This document shows positions 11,751 through 19,668 of a DNA stretch of 64,000 bases, piece by piece. A model generated the notes under the pieces. The model made no database searches. It was given only the letters and a program-made list of their open reading frames with translations, and had not been told where the DNA came from. Both the position numbers and the translations under genes were made by a program. Position 1 is the first letter of the stretch; every line of letters starts with the position of its first letter. The DNA is taken from NCBI GenBank assembly GCA_945859605.1, contig OX243826.1:550916-614915 (forward strand). The letters run 5' to 3'. Source of the DNA: Lumbricus rubellus. Taxonomy: Eukaryota; Annelida; Clitellata; Crassiclitellata; Lumbricidae.

Positions 11751-12111
11751 ACCTATTAAAAGCCACGCAGCAACCGACCTATAACATCGTTGACACTTCG
11801 CACAGGGCACAATACGATAAATCTTATGATACGCGGTGCATTGCGAATAAATCTTATCCTACGCGGTGTAATTTGTTGAAAAATCGTCCTTCACCTCTGA
11901 ATCTATCCCCAAACTTCCGGTTCTGTCCCCAACCTTCCGGTTCTGTCCCCGCAGATCAATGTTTGTCCCGAGATAGACAACTTTACAGGACACGAAGACG
12001 CAAATAAACTTTTTTCTAAATTTTTTTTCTAAATTTGTTTCTAGGATTTTTTTCTAGGTTTTTTTTTCTCAGTTTTTTTTTCCTAGGTTTTTTTTTCTAA
12101 CTTTTTTTTCT

Positions 12112-12149
<38 letters not shown>

Positions 12150-12318
12150 TCATCCGTTCAAAAAAGTCAAGAATTTTGTTTTCTCGAATGTCTTTTTCTT
12201 CTTAGAACAGGCTGCGAATGTACAGTATAACTTGTTATTAAAGCGTGTTCATAGAGAAGTAATGATTGTACAAGGGCTGTGGTAGTAAATCAGTTTGCTA
12301 ATAGTAAATCAGTTAAAC
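11751..12318. other. Polinton left non-coding region with tandem repeats and poly-T
   Basis: It contains two imperfect repeats around AATAAATCTTATCCTACGCGG (about 11815-11875) and a 20-bp tandem repeat CTTCCGGTTCTGTCCCC (about 11918-11950). From 12003 to 12147 there is a T-rich satellite with the core CTAGGTTTTTTTT. A 25-bp piece near 12184-12207 resembles part of the integrase coding sequence near 12587. No convincing gene; the 94-aa frame at 11723-12007 overlaps the repeats. Confidence 0.7.
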
Positions 12319-13209
12319 TCACAATGATATCAAATCCTTATTGTCAACCCATGAATTGAATGAATCATCATAGCCTAACCATTTAACCAAAGACCGATTT
12401 CCTCTTTTTCTTATAATCTTTTCTATTTTAAATGTATCTTGCGTTGTCGATTGTAACTCAGCTTCATAAAATGTCCCTTGTATTTGTTCTCCATGATAGT
12501 CAGATATTTTATAGGTTATAGGATCCGTGTATTGTATTTGTGTAATAGTAAAAACCTCTTGAGTCCAATTCTGCATGTAGCCTTTCTCAAATGTCTTTTT
12601 CTTCTTAGAAATTCTTACTTTATCTCCTACTGAAAATTTAGGTTTAACAGTTTCAGGTACAGCGTCGCCGTATAAATTCATCCACACAACCCATTCGTTT
12701 GCTTTGATACTCGCTTTAACAGGAGTCATTTTAATGGAAGAATGTCTTGTGTTGTTGTATAAACTAACCATATTATCTAAAACATCGATATATCTCTGAG
12801 TTGAGTTTGCTGTAAAATATTTGAACATTTTCTCTTTCACTGTTCTATTAAATCTCTCTACTATACAAGATTTCTCTTCGTTCTCAGTTGAATACAACTC
12901 CATACCTAATGATTTTACCTGTTTTTTATAGAATTCAGATCCCTTATCGACCCAAAGTTTTTCACCCCTTCTTTTACTCGTATTAAATATTTTAACGAAA
13001 GCATCTGCCACAGATTCTCCGCGCTTATCTTTTAACGGCTGAATAAATGCATATTTGGAAAATATATCGATGACGCTTAACAAATATTTCACACCAGAAT
13101 TAAATTTAGCAAAAGCCTGCATGTCAATCAAGTCAGACGCCCAAATTCTGTCCACTCCCTGAACATAAACAACTCGCTTCCTAAACTTCCTGACTATAGG
13201 TTTATGCAA
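12319..13209 (-). CDS. INT: Polinton integrase (rve family) with chromodomain
   Basis: DDE integrase that would insert the element DNA and create the 6-bp duplication. The catalytic residues are visible in ASDLIDM, LWVDKGSEF and IVERFNRTVKEKM. A C-terminal chromodomain (VKWLGYDDSFNSWVD) probably directs insertion to marked chromatin. The listed 5' end is a TTG codon and is not a trusted start. The same frame stays open up to 13290, includes the conserved LADELHKP segment that precedes integrase in relatives, and contains no ATG. It overlaps the end of the upstream PLA2 frame in the -1 register at a run of nine A (plus-strand T at 13242-13250). The protein may thus be made by frameshifting from the PLA2 gene, or the two were one gene broken by a homopolymer change. 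About 296 aa as listed. Confidence 0.92.
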   Translation of the reverse strand: MHKPIVRKFRKRVVYVQGVDRIWASDLIDMQAFAKFNSGVKYLLSVIDIFSKYAFIQPLKDKRGESVADAFVKIFNTSKRRGEKLWVDKGSEFYKKQVKSLGMELYSTENEEKSCIVERFNRTVKEKMFKYFTANSTQRYIDVLDNMVSLYNNTRHSSIKMTPVKASIKANEWVVWMNLYGDAVPETVKPKFSVGDKVRISKKKKTFEKGYMQNWTQEVFTITQIQYTDPITYKISDYHGEQIQGTFYEAELQSTTQDTFKIEKIIRKRGNRSLVKWLGYDDSFNSWVDNKDLISL

Positions 13210-13235
13210 TTCGTCAGCAAGTTGGTCTGTCCATC

Positions 13236-13772
13236 TCAGAGTTTTTTTTTCAACCCCATTCCAAAATGGGTTTTCGTTGATAAAATTGGTTTAACTATAG
13301 ATCGTTCAATTCGTTCGCGGAACGAAGGATTAGGTATATTATTTAATTCATCTATCATAGCTCTGTCAGCGACGTTTCTCCCTGCTGTATCAGTATGCTT
13401 AGCATAAGCCATGTCATGGCGATAGGCTGCTTGATCAACTCTATCTACTGGTTTACTCCAGTCTTTTGGCGTCCCGTCAGGGTTTAAACGCAAATCCAGT
13501 CGAGTTCCTGGACCCGTGAAAGAATGTCCTGGAAGATGCATTTCACCCGGGTACTTTGCCCATGGAAGTTTAATATTAGAAGTAGCAGAATTGAGAGCTG
13601 AGACCAAATCACCACCTGTAGCGGTGGACATTTTAGTAAACTGAGTTTTTCTAGCGCCACACTCAACGCACACACCCCTAAGCATAGGTCTACCATTCTT
13701 ACTGACGACTCGTTGAACATCTTTAGATTCAGTTTGTCGCTTACATTTTACACAATACGAGTTGTGCTCCAT
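13236..13772 (-). CDS. Zinc-finger and parvovirus-type phospholipase A2 protein
   Basis: A 178-aa protein. Residues 7-38 hold two CxxC pairs (CVKC and CVEC), a likely zinc ribbon. Residues about 79-135 match the viral PLA2 fold: a calcium-loop-like GHSFTGPGT and the catalytic helix YRHDMAYAKH with the His-Asp pair and a downstream Asp. In parvoviruses this enzyme opens endosomal membranes during entry, and similar domains are known from adintovirus-like Polintons. The gene starts 20 bp from the divergent ATPase gene and ends in GLKKKL at the A9 run that overlaps the integrase frame. It may be the N-terminal part of a PLA2-integrase protein. The PLA2 assignment rests on motifs. Confidence 0.8.
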   Translation of the reverse strand: MEHNSYCVKCKRQTESKDVQRVVSKNGRPMLRGVCVECGARKTQFTKMSTATGGDLVSALNSATSNIKLPWAKYPGEMHLPGHSFTGPGTRLDLRLNPDGTPKDWSKPVDRVDQAAYRHDMAYAKHTDTAGRNVADRAMIDELNNIPNPSFRERIERSIVKPILSTKTHFGMGLKKKL

Positions 13773-13792
13773 TTTAATATAATATAATTAAA
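13773..13792. promoter_or_regulatory. Divergent promoter between PLA2 and ATPase start codons
   Basis: Only 20 bp, all A and T, separate the two ATG codons. The sequence is nearly palindromic (TTTAATATAA ... AATTAAA), so each side presents a similar TTAAAATG-type start context. It probably serves both genes. Confidence 0.6.
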
Positions 13793-14569
13793 ATGGAAGT
13801 CCATGACCTGTCATGGAATGAAGATACATCTAAACGCTTTAACAGTCCTCTCCTACCAAGAAGCATCAGAGGTTTGATCGTCGGTAAGTCTCAATGCGGC
13901 AAGACAATATTACTACTTAATTTATTACTGAGACCTGGTTGGCTAGACTATGATAACTTGCAAATCTTCGGCAAAAGTTTATTTCAATCAGAATACAAGA
14001 TACTTAAAAAAGCATTCGAAGAGAAATTACCAAAGGAAGCAATTATAAGACTTTTTGATAATCGCGATGAGATAATGAAATTAAATGTATCACCGACCGC
14101 CGTAGTCGAGGAGATGTCTAAAAACATAGCAAAAAAATCGGATATAGAATGCAAGTTCTTTGAAACCTCTGAAGATGTTCCAGATCCACGAGACTTAAGT
14201 CGAGATAAGAAGAATCTCATGATTTTTGATGATTTACAGTTAGAGCGACAAAATAAATGCGAATCGTATTATATAAGAGGTAGGCATAGTAATGTAGACT
14301 GCTTTTACCTAGCACAAAATTATTTCAAGCTGCCTAGACAAACTATAAGAGAGAATGCTAACTTTATATGTCTATTCCCTCAAGACCTAAAAAATATTAA
14401 TCATATCTACAGCGATCATATAGGCGTAGATGATATGACTATTGAAGAATTTCGAAAACTATGCAAAACTGCGTGGGATGAAACGCATGGTTTTGTGGTT
14501 ATAGACCTTACTAGTAAAACAAATAAGGGCAGGTACAGATCTGGATTAGATACATTTTACATTAAATAA
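13793..14569 (+). CDS. ATP: FtsK/HerA-type genome packaging ATPase
   Basis: A 258-aa P-loop ATPase expected to pump element DNA into the capsid. The Walker A motif GLIVGKSQCGKT lies at about residues 26-37 and Walker B LMIFDDLQLE at about 140. Size and motif spacing fit the A32-like packaging ATPases of Polintons and related viruses. It is the first rightward gene, starting from the divergent promoter. The frame looks intact. Confidence 0.93.
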   Translation: MEVHDLSWNEDTSKRFNSPLLPRSIRGLIVGKSQCGKTILLLNLLLRPGWLDYDNLQIFGKSLFQSEYKILKKAFEEKLPKEAIIRLFDNRDEIMKLNVSPTAVVEEMSKNIAKKSDIECKFFETSEDVPDPRDLSRDKKNLMIFDDLQLERQNKCESYYIRGRHSNVDCFYLAQNYFKLPRQTIRENANFICLFPQDLKNINHIYSDHIGVDDMTIEEFRKLCKTAWDETHGFVVIDLTSKTNKGRYRSGLDTFYIK

Positions 14570-14635
14570 AAGCAATAATAAAATGATAACAAAATTTAAG
14601 ATTTTATATTCTAGGTTTAAAAATAGCTATCTAAA

Positions 14636-15409
14636 ATGGAAACCCTTCTTGACGAAATTTTATCTAATACTCAAACGATTGCACGCAACACAGAGGCTAA
14701 AGAATCCTTTTGCATTTTGTTGAGCGAAAGGAGCACACGAATTCGAACGAAATTTAATCCACTAATCGAACTGGACAAAAGTAAAACGTATGAAATGGCC
14801 CTTGTTAATCTTGAAACGTACTACAGTTTTCCTAATATAGACGAAACAAATAATAAATTCGTATATTCGTCAGATAACGGTGTAACGTGGAAAGATTTAG
14901 ACATTCCAACCGGTTGCTATGAAATCGATGACTTAAACGAATACATACAGAGAATTCTAAAAGAAGAAGGTCATGGACAATGTATAAAGTTGCAACCAAA
15001 TAACAATACTTTGAAGGCTGTTTTGGAAATTGATGAGAACTATAAAGTTGATTTTACAGTACCAAATTCAATTAGTACGGTTCTAGGATTTCAGAGTCGT
15101 GTATACTCCGAAGGATATAACGAATCCGAGCACATAGTCGATATAAACAGCGTGAATAGTTTACGTGTTACCAGTGATATAATAGGATCATCGTATGCCA
15201 ACGGAACTACGGAGAACATAATTTATTCTTTCTTTCCATCGGTCGGGCCTGGTTATAAGATAATCGAATCTCCTCATAATCTGGTTTATCTTCCAATAAC
15301 GCTATACTCTATTTCATCGATGGAAACAAAACTAATAGACCAAAATGGAAAACTAATTAATTTAAGAGGTGAGGAATTGTCGATACGATTTCACATAAGA
15401 GAGGTTTAA
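14636..15409 (+). CDS. Minor capsid (penton-like) protein
   Basis: A 257-aa protein that resembles the Polinton minor capsid family by its C-terminal pattern: GPGYKIIESPHNLVYLPI, then SSMETKLIDQNGKLINLRGE and a final beta-strand pair. In that family the protein is a single jelly-roll penton placed at capsid vertices. The middle is rich in predicted beta strands (VDFTVPNSISTVLGFQSR). It sits between ATPase and other virion genes, with an A-rich start context (TATCTAAAATG). The family call comes from remembered sequence patterns, so it is less sure than ATPase or polymerase. Confidence 0.7.
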   Translation: METLLDEILSNTQTIARNTEAKESFCILLSERSTRIRTKFNPLIELDKSKTYEMALVNLETYYSFPNIDETNNKFVYSSDNGVTWKDLDIPTGCYEIDDLNEYIQRILKEEGHGQCIKLQPNNNTLKAVLEIDENYKVDFTVPNSISTVLGFQSRVYSEGYNESEHIVDINSVNSLRVTSDIIGSSYANGTTENIIYSFFPSVGPGYKIIESPHNLVYLPITLYSISSMETKLIDQNGKLINLRGEELSIRFHIREV

Positions 15410-15433
15410 TTTAAAGTTTATATTTAATATAAG

Positions 15434-16084
15434 ATGAGCGCTTACGCTAAGGTCAAAGTTAATATTTCTGAAGGGCAAAAAGAGAAGATTAAGCGAGCTG
15501 CTCAAGCAGGATCTGGAGTGAGTATAAGACTTTCTCATGGAGACATAACTGGTGAGCATGTGTTAGCTCTAAACCAGAGGCAAATCAACAAGTTAACTAA
15601 AGCGTATCAGAATGGAACTGGAGTGACAATTAAAATGGGTAAAAAGCAATTAGAAGACAATGCGAGAGTCGAAGGCGGATTTATTGGCGCTATTCTACCG
15701 TTCTTAGCAACAGCCGGAAAGTTTCTTCTGTCTAGTGTTCTTCCGAGTTTAGCCACAGGAGCCTTAACAGGATTGGGTTCTGCAGCTGGTTCCAAAATTG
15801 TCGATAAAATTAGTGGATCTTCGATCTCACACCCGATAAGTGGATCTTCGATCTCACACCCGATAAGTGGATCTGGAGTGCTCTACGTTAAGAAAGGAGG
15901 AATATGCTGTAAGATAGTGCCTGCTGGGGAAGGTCTTTTTCTATCTCCGTGGAAAAAGGGTAGTTCGATATCGGGTTCTGGTCTGTTTATGAAAAGAGGA
16001 GCAGGATATATCAGCGGTGAAGGTCTTATCTTGGGACCCAATTCACCATTTAAAAATATTCCTATTCTTGGAATGTTACTTTAA
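15434..16084 (+). CDS. Polinton minor virion protein with glycine-rich hydrophobic segment
   Basis: A 216-aa basic protein. The N-terminus (KVKVNISEGQKEKIKRAAQ) is lysine-rich. Residues about 75-120 form a glycine/alanine-rich hydrophobic stretch (GAILPFLATAGKFLLSSVLP). The tail is glycine-rich and ends in NIPILGMLL. Such proteins accompany the capsid genes in adintovirus-like elements and have been compared to adenovirus core/cement proteins. Residues about 127-144 contain a duplicated GSSISHPIS caused by a 27-bp tandem DNA repeat. The same DNA word recurs outside genes at 19591-19638. Exact role unknown. Confidence 0.65.
   Translation: MSAYAKVKVNISEGQKEKIKRAAQAGSGVSIRLSHGDITGEHVLALNQRQINKLTKAYQNGTGVTIKMGKKQLEDNARVEGGFIGAILPFLATAGKFLLSSVLPSLATGALTGLGSAAGSKIVDKISGSSISHPISGSSISHPISGSGVLYVKKGGICCKIVPAGEGLFLSPWKKGSSISGSGLFMKRGAGYISGEGLILGPNSPFKNIPILGMLL
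15812..15866. repeat. 27-bp tandem repeat inside a virion gene
   Basis: Two full copies and the start of a third of a unit containing GTGGATCTTCGATCTCACAC. Because 27 is a multiple of three, the reading frame is kept and the protein gains a repeated GSSISHPIS. A 24-bp relative sits at 19591-19638. Confidence 0.9.
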
Positions 16085-16100
16085 AAAACCACTTATATAA

Positions 16101-16487
16101 ATGTCTGGATACGGTCACCCAATACACAAATTTATCACCAAACGGAAGCCTCGTGTGAGTCCGATAATTTGGATGCCTAAAGTGGTCACTCACGCTCCTG
16201 CAAGACAACGAGCAGGCGACAGATATGAGATTTTTGCTCAGCAAGCGATAACGATTGAACCAAAGACAAATATTACAGTAGAAGTAGGCCTTGGAGTCCG
16301 AATGACCAGTGGAATGTGTCTAGTCTCTCTTAGACAGAAGTTGAAACAACTCAGACTGAGTCTTCAAGATGGTACTGTTCTAGAGGACGCAGAGGATATA
16401 ATAATTACAATACAAAACAACTCCGATTCACCAGTTACTATAAACGAAAAAGACTCCATATGTTATGTTAATTACTACGATGCATAA
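16101..16487 (+). CDS. dUTPase-fold protein, probably without enzyme activity
   Basis: A 128-aa protein whose layout follows trimeric dUTPase: RAGDRYEIFA (motif 1 position), then ITIEPKTNITVEVGLGVRM with SGMCLVSLR (motif 2 position), and a final NNSDSPVTI ... DSICYVNYYD like the N-x-x ... GDRIAQ strand. Key catalytic features are absent: motif 3 (G-V-I-D-x-x-Y-x-G) is replaced by LEDAEDIIITIQN, and I see no glycine-rich C-terminal motif 5. I infer a non-enzymatic, possibly structural, use of the fold. The neighbours are all virion genes. The assignment is by pattern and needs a profile or structure comparison. Confidence 0.6.
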   Translation: MSGYGHPIHKFITKRKPRVSPIIWMPKVVTHAPARQRAGDRYEIFAQQAITIEPKTNITVEVGLGVRMTSGMCLVSLRQKLKQLRLSLQDGTVLEDAEDIIITIQNNSDSPVTINEKDSICYVNYYDA

Positions 16488-16570
16488 CGTGTCGTTTTAC
16501 GTTATGTTTTACGTTATGTTTTACGTTTACGTTTTACGTTACGTTTTAAACATTATACTTATAATAAAAA
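16488..16570. repeat. GTTTTACGTTA short tandem repeats in an intergenic gap
   Basis: About five degenerate copies of a GTTTTACGTTAT-like word fill the gap before the next start codon (ATAAAAAATG). They could be a regulatory repeat or slippage product. Confidence 0.6.
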
Positions 16571-17287
16571 ATGTCGCTACTGAAAATTAGCGATCCTGCA
16601 AAAAGAGATTTTATTATCGAAGAGTTTCTAAAAACGAAAAAAAATATTAAACAAAACTTTCTCTCAGAGAGAATAGATGATCTTGGACTTCAACGAGAAT
16701 TAACGAAAATCTACAAACCAATAGTCGACTCTCAATCAGCAATTTCGAAAGAACAAAACGCTTTGCTGTCGACAATAAAAGATAATTCTGCAGCAACATC
16801 ACTCGCTCTAAAATCACTTCCAGATTCGTTGAAAACTATTCAATTTCCCCAGTATCCGTCTATAGAGGCGTACGATGACGATGACCCAGTAGAAGACATT
16901 AGAAGGTTAGAATTAGGAAATATTGCAGTTGAATACCTTAAAAAATATGCTTCTGATAAAAGACTTGTGGATACAACATTCGGATTAAGATCAAGAGATG
17001 GAAAATTCTACATCGGTGACAGCGAAGCCTCAATCCAAGGAAATGATATTACAGTTGGAACCACAACTTATCAAGGAACTCCAGGATTATGGGAATTGTT
17101 AACGTTAGCTAGTCCAAACAGTTCAATTTATGATAATCGTGATCTCGAAGAATACGCCGAGATTCTAATTAAAACGAATGCCATGAGTCAGCCAAATAAA
17201 CCAAATAAACCTAAATCGTCTAGAAGTGTAAAATTTTACAAAGATAATAAAACCCATATGGTACGATTACATGAAGTTAAGAGGTAA
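16571..17287 (+). CDS. Conserved Polinton virion-associated protein, N-terminal part
   Basis: A 238-aa protein. A coiled-coil-like N-terminal half (ISDPAKRDFIIEEF to KSLPDSLKTIQF) is followed by an acidic linker and a conserved block FYIGDSEASI ... YQGTPGLWELLTL. This block is widespread in proteins of Polinton-like elements. The frame ends at 17287 within a 17-bp overlap with the next frame. In relatives that I remember, this part and the next part form one protein, so a +1 frame break is likely here. Function unknown. Confidence 0.65.
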   Translation: MSLLKISDPAKRDFIIEEFLKTKKNIKQNFLSERIDDLGLQRELTKIYKPIVDSQSAISKEQNALLSTIKDNSAATSLALKSLPDSLKTIQFPQYPSIEAYDDDDPVEDIRRLELGNIAVEYLKKYASDKRLVDTTFGLRSRDGKFYIGDSEASIQGNDITVGTTTYQGTPGLWELLTLASPNSSIYDNRDLEEYAEILIKTNAMSQPNKPNKPKSSRSVKFYKDNKTHMVRLHEVKR

Positions 17288-17471
17288 AACAGGAAGCGGA
17301 ATAATTACCATTCCTTCAGATCCTAACGAATTAGTAAAACAATTAGAGTTGCGAATATATAGCTACAAAGCGGGAAATACGGGTGTAAGAAATGAAATTG
17401 TAGGTATGACGGATGAGTTACTAAGACAAAGAGTGATAACCAAAGATGAATATAAAAAATTGACGATCTAA
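17271..17471 (+). CDS. C-terminal part of the preceding Polinton protein
   Basis: A 66-aa frame in the +1 register. It carries the conserved C-terminal block IPSDPNELVKQL ... YKAGNTGVRNE ... DELLRQRVITKDEYKKL. The ATG at 17271 lies inside the end of the upstream gene, and the two frames overlap by 17 bp. It could be translated by reinitiation, by frameshifting, or could be the cut-off end of a damaged gene. Followed by three short repeats of AAAATTGATGATCTAATT. Confidence 0.6.
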   Translation: MKLRGKTGSGIITIPSDPNELVKQLELRIYSYKAGNTGVRNEIVGMTDELLRQRVITKDEYKKLTI

Positions 17472-17512
17472 TTTAAAAATTGATGATCTAATTAAAAATT
17501 GATGATATAGAA

Positions 17513-17869
17513 ATGCTGGTCGTTGCGAGAAGAAGTTATAAAAAAGTACACGTTGTCGGTGGAGCAGGAATATTCGATTCCATTGCAGGATTTCTCAAGA
17601 GACTACTGACATCGAATGCAGCCAAACAAATTGCGAGCACAGCTGTCAAAGAGATTGGGGGTGTTGCTAAGGATAAGGCGATCGACGTTGGAAAACGATT
17701 ACTCAATAAGATACTCCCTAAAGCTCCCGTTCAGCAGCCGATAACTCAGGAAACTAAAGTAATTCTAGCTAGATTACTAGGATCGAATCCGCAAATGACG
17801 GGAGGAGCTATTAGAATTCAGGATCTCGTAAAACGCTTAAACGGAGGTGGTTTGAAAATGGCAGTTTAA
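17513..17869 (+). CDS. Small virion protein with amphipathic helix
   Basis: A 118-aa basic protein. After GGAGIFDSIAGFLKRLL comes a long amphipathic helix-like region (IASTAVKEIGG, VGKRLLNKILPK), then a conserved end GGAIRIQDLVKRLNGGGL. The layout resembles the pVI-like or membrane-active minor proteins described for adintovirus-type elements, where the helix may disturb membranes. It lies directly before the major capsid gene. Role inferred, not proven. Confidence 0.6.
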   Translation: MLVVARRSYKKVHVVGGAGIFDSIAGFLKRLLTSNAAKQIASTAVKEIGGVAKDKAIDVGKRLLNKILPKAPVQQPITQETKVILARLLGSNPQMTGGAIRIQDLVKRLNGGGLKMAV

Positions 17870-17934
17870 ATTTATTTTGCTTAAGTTTATTTTCTTATTT
17901 AGACCAAAAAATTTATTTTCTTATTTAAAAATAT

Positions 17935-19245
17935 ATGTATTATAAAATGCAATCCGATATTCTAAGATTCACAGAGCAACCATTGATCGATGAAGGTATC
18001 GAGCGATACGAATGGCACGAGTACGAACCTGTAGCGAGAACTAACCTTAACAGTTCTGGTGAAATAAGAATAAATATTGAATTACAAGACTTATACAGTC
18101 ACCCAGCAGAGTCATATCTGCAATTCGACGGAAGACTAATTAAAGCCGATGACACCGCATACGTTAATGCCGATTTAGTCGCTCTTACGAATAATGGGCT
18201 TATGTATCTATTCAGTCAAATATCCTATCAGTTATCTAATCAAGAAATCGAAACGCTATTTCATCCGGGTCAAGCTACAACGATGCTCGGTTTACTTACG
18301 TATCCAAACGATTTTCAGCTGACTCAAGGCTTAAATCAGCTGTGGTATAAAGACACTGGGGCGACTGCTGTTATTGCGGACAACCCCGGATTTGCCACTA
18401 GACAAAGCTTTCTCATTCGCAAACCAAACACTAAAGGAATGTTCAGCTTTATTGTTCCGTTGAAGCATATTTTCGGGTTTTGCGATGATTACGACAAGAT
18501 TATTTACGGCTTCAAACAGACGCTGACATTAGTTCGTAAAGCCGACGATGATGCAATATTCCGAGATAACGCTGCAGCTGCTGGAAAAGTTGCGATAAAC
18601 AAAATTTCATGGTTTATTCCACACGTTATTCCTTCCGATATGGAACGAATGCAGTTGTATAAGACGATTGAATCGAAATTAACGTTGCCAGTTGCGTACA
18701 GAGCTCGTCAATGCGACACGATAACAGTTCCTCAGTCGACAAGTTTCAGTTGGAGATTAGGCGTTAAAACTTCACCGGAGAAACCTAGATATATCATCGT
18801 TGGATTTCAGACGGACCGTAGCGGTAATCAGGAAAGTAATCCGTCGCTATTTAATCACTGCGACCTTAAGAACATATATGTGATGATGAATCAAGAAAGA
18901 TATCCAGCTGTCGACCATAACCTGTCGTTTCCTAATCAACAATTCTCCAGAGCGTACAGAGACGCGTCCTCCTTTAGTCAAAAATTCTATGGTATGGATA
19001 AGTTGATTACCCAAAGCAATATAACACCTGTAGATTATAAAGAATTATATCCGTTGTTCGTGTTCGATGTAAGCAAGCAATCCGAGCGTTTGAAATCGTC
19101 AGTCGTTGATATTCAGATTAAGGCTCTTTTCAATGCAGCAGTGCCAGCCGACACCGAAGCGTATGCTGTCGTAATTTCAGATAGGTTGCTGCAGTTCCAA
19201 TCGGATGGACAGAAAATGAGTGTAGTGTATGGAAAATTGATTTAA
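17935..19245 (+). CDS. MCP: Major capsid protein (double jelly-roll hexon)
   Basis: A 436-aa capsid protein. Characteristic blocks include RYEWHEYEPVARTNLN, DLYSHPAESYLQFDGRL, FLIRKPNTKGMFSFIVPLKH and a conserved KIIYGFKQTLTLVRK strand. Length and motif order fit the double jelly-roll major capsid proteins that build Polinton capsids. A second ATG at 17947 directly follows TATTATAAA, matching the start context of most genes in this element, so it is the likelier start. The frame is intact to the stop. Confidence 0.88.
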   Translation: MYYKMQSDILRFTEQPLIDEGIERYEWHEYEPVARTNLNSSGEIRINIELQDLYSHPAESYLQFDGRLIKADDTAYVNADLVALTNNGLMYLFSQISYQLSNQEIETLFHPGQATTMLGLLTYPNDFQLTQGLNQLWYKDTGATAVIADNPGFATRQSFLIRKPNTKGMFSFIVPLKHIFGFCDDYDKIIYGFKQTLTLVRKADDDAIFRDNAAAAGKVAINKISWFIPHVIPSDMERMQLYKTIESKLTLPVAYRARQCDTITVPQSTSFSWRLGVKTSPEKPRYIIVGFQTDRSGNQESNPSLFNHCDLKNIYVMMNQERYPAVDHNLSFPNQQFSRAYRDASSFSQKFYGMDKLITQSNITPVDYKELYPLFVFDVSKQSERLKSSVVDIQIKALFNAAVPADTEAYAVVISDRLLQFQSDGQKMSVVYGKLI

Positions 19246-19261
19246 AGAATACTTATATATT

Positions 19262-19591
19262 ATGAAGCTACCAGAGCTTAGAATGTTAGCCAAGCATCAC
19301 GATGTTACAGGCACTTCGCATCTCAACAAACCTCAAATGATAGCTGTATTGATTGAAAAGAATATTCTTCCGACGGACTACAAGTCTGTGTCATATCGAC
19401 ATGACACGTTGAGTAGTATCAGGAAACAACCGAGAAGAGTAGATATTATAGATCGAGAGACTGGCGTTGTTACCTCGTATCCATCGATGTATAAAGCTGC
19501 TAAGGCGTATGGTCAGAGTGCTGGCATCATAGCTTATCATAACGGAAATGTCTGGAGAGATAGATACGAAATTAAAGTGTATGAGAGATAG
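19262..19591 (+). CDS. SAP-domain DNA-binding protein
   Basis: A 109-aa protein. Residues 1-35 form a SAP-type helix pair (LPELRMLAKHHDVTG ... KPQMIAVLIEKN), a fold that binds A/T-rich DNA. Residues about 64-107 (RETGVVTSYPSMYKAAKAYG ... WRDRYEIKVYE) resemble the NUMOD-like DNA-binding segments of homing endonucleases. It may organise or recognise element DNA. Placed between capsid and polymerase genes, with two copies of a 24-bp repeat directly after it. Confidence 0.65.
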   Translation: MKLPELRMLAKHHDVTGTSHLNKPQMIAVLIEKNILPTDYKSVSYRHDTLSSIRKQPRRVDIIDRETGVVTSYPSMYKAAKAYGQSAGIIAYHNGNVWRDRYEIKVYER

Positions 19592-19638
19592 ATAAGTGGA
19601 TCTTCGATCTCACAGATAAGTGGATCTTCGATCTCACA
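19591..19638. repeat. 24-bp tandem repeat between SAP and polymerase genes
   Basis: Two exact copies of a unit with the core AAGTGGATCTTCGATCTCAC. The core is the same as in the in-gene repeat at 15812-15866. The first unit begins at the last base of the SAP gene stop codon. Confidence 0.9.
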
Positions 19639-19668
19639 TGTTTTAATATTTTTGCGTGGTAAGATAAA

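Noticed and set aside
11723..12007. A 94-aa plus-strand frame at the Polinton left end
   Set aside because: It begins inside the terminal repeat and runs through tandem repeats, with no family resemblance.
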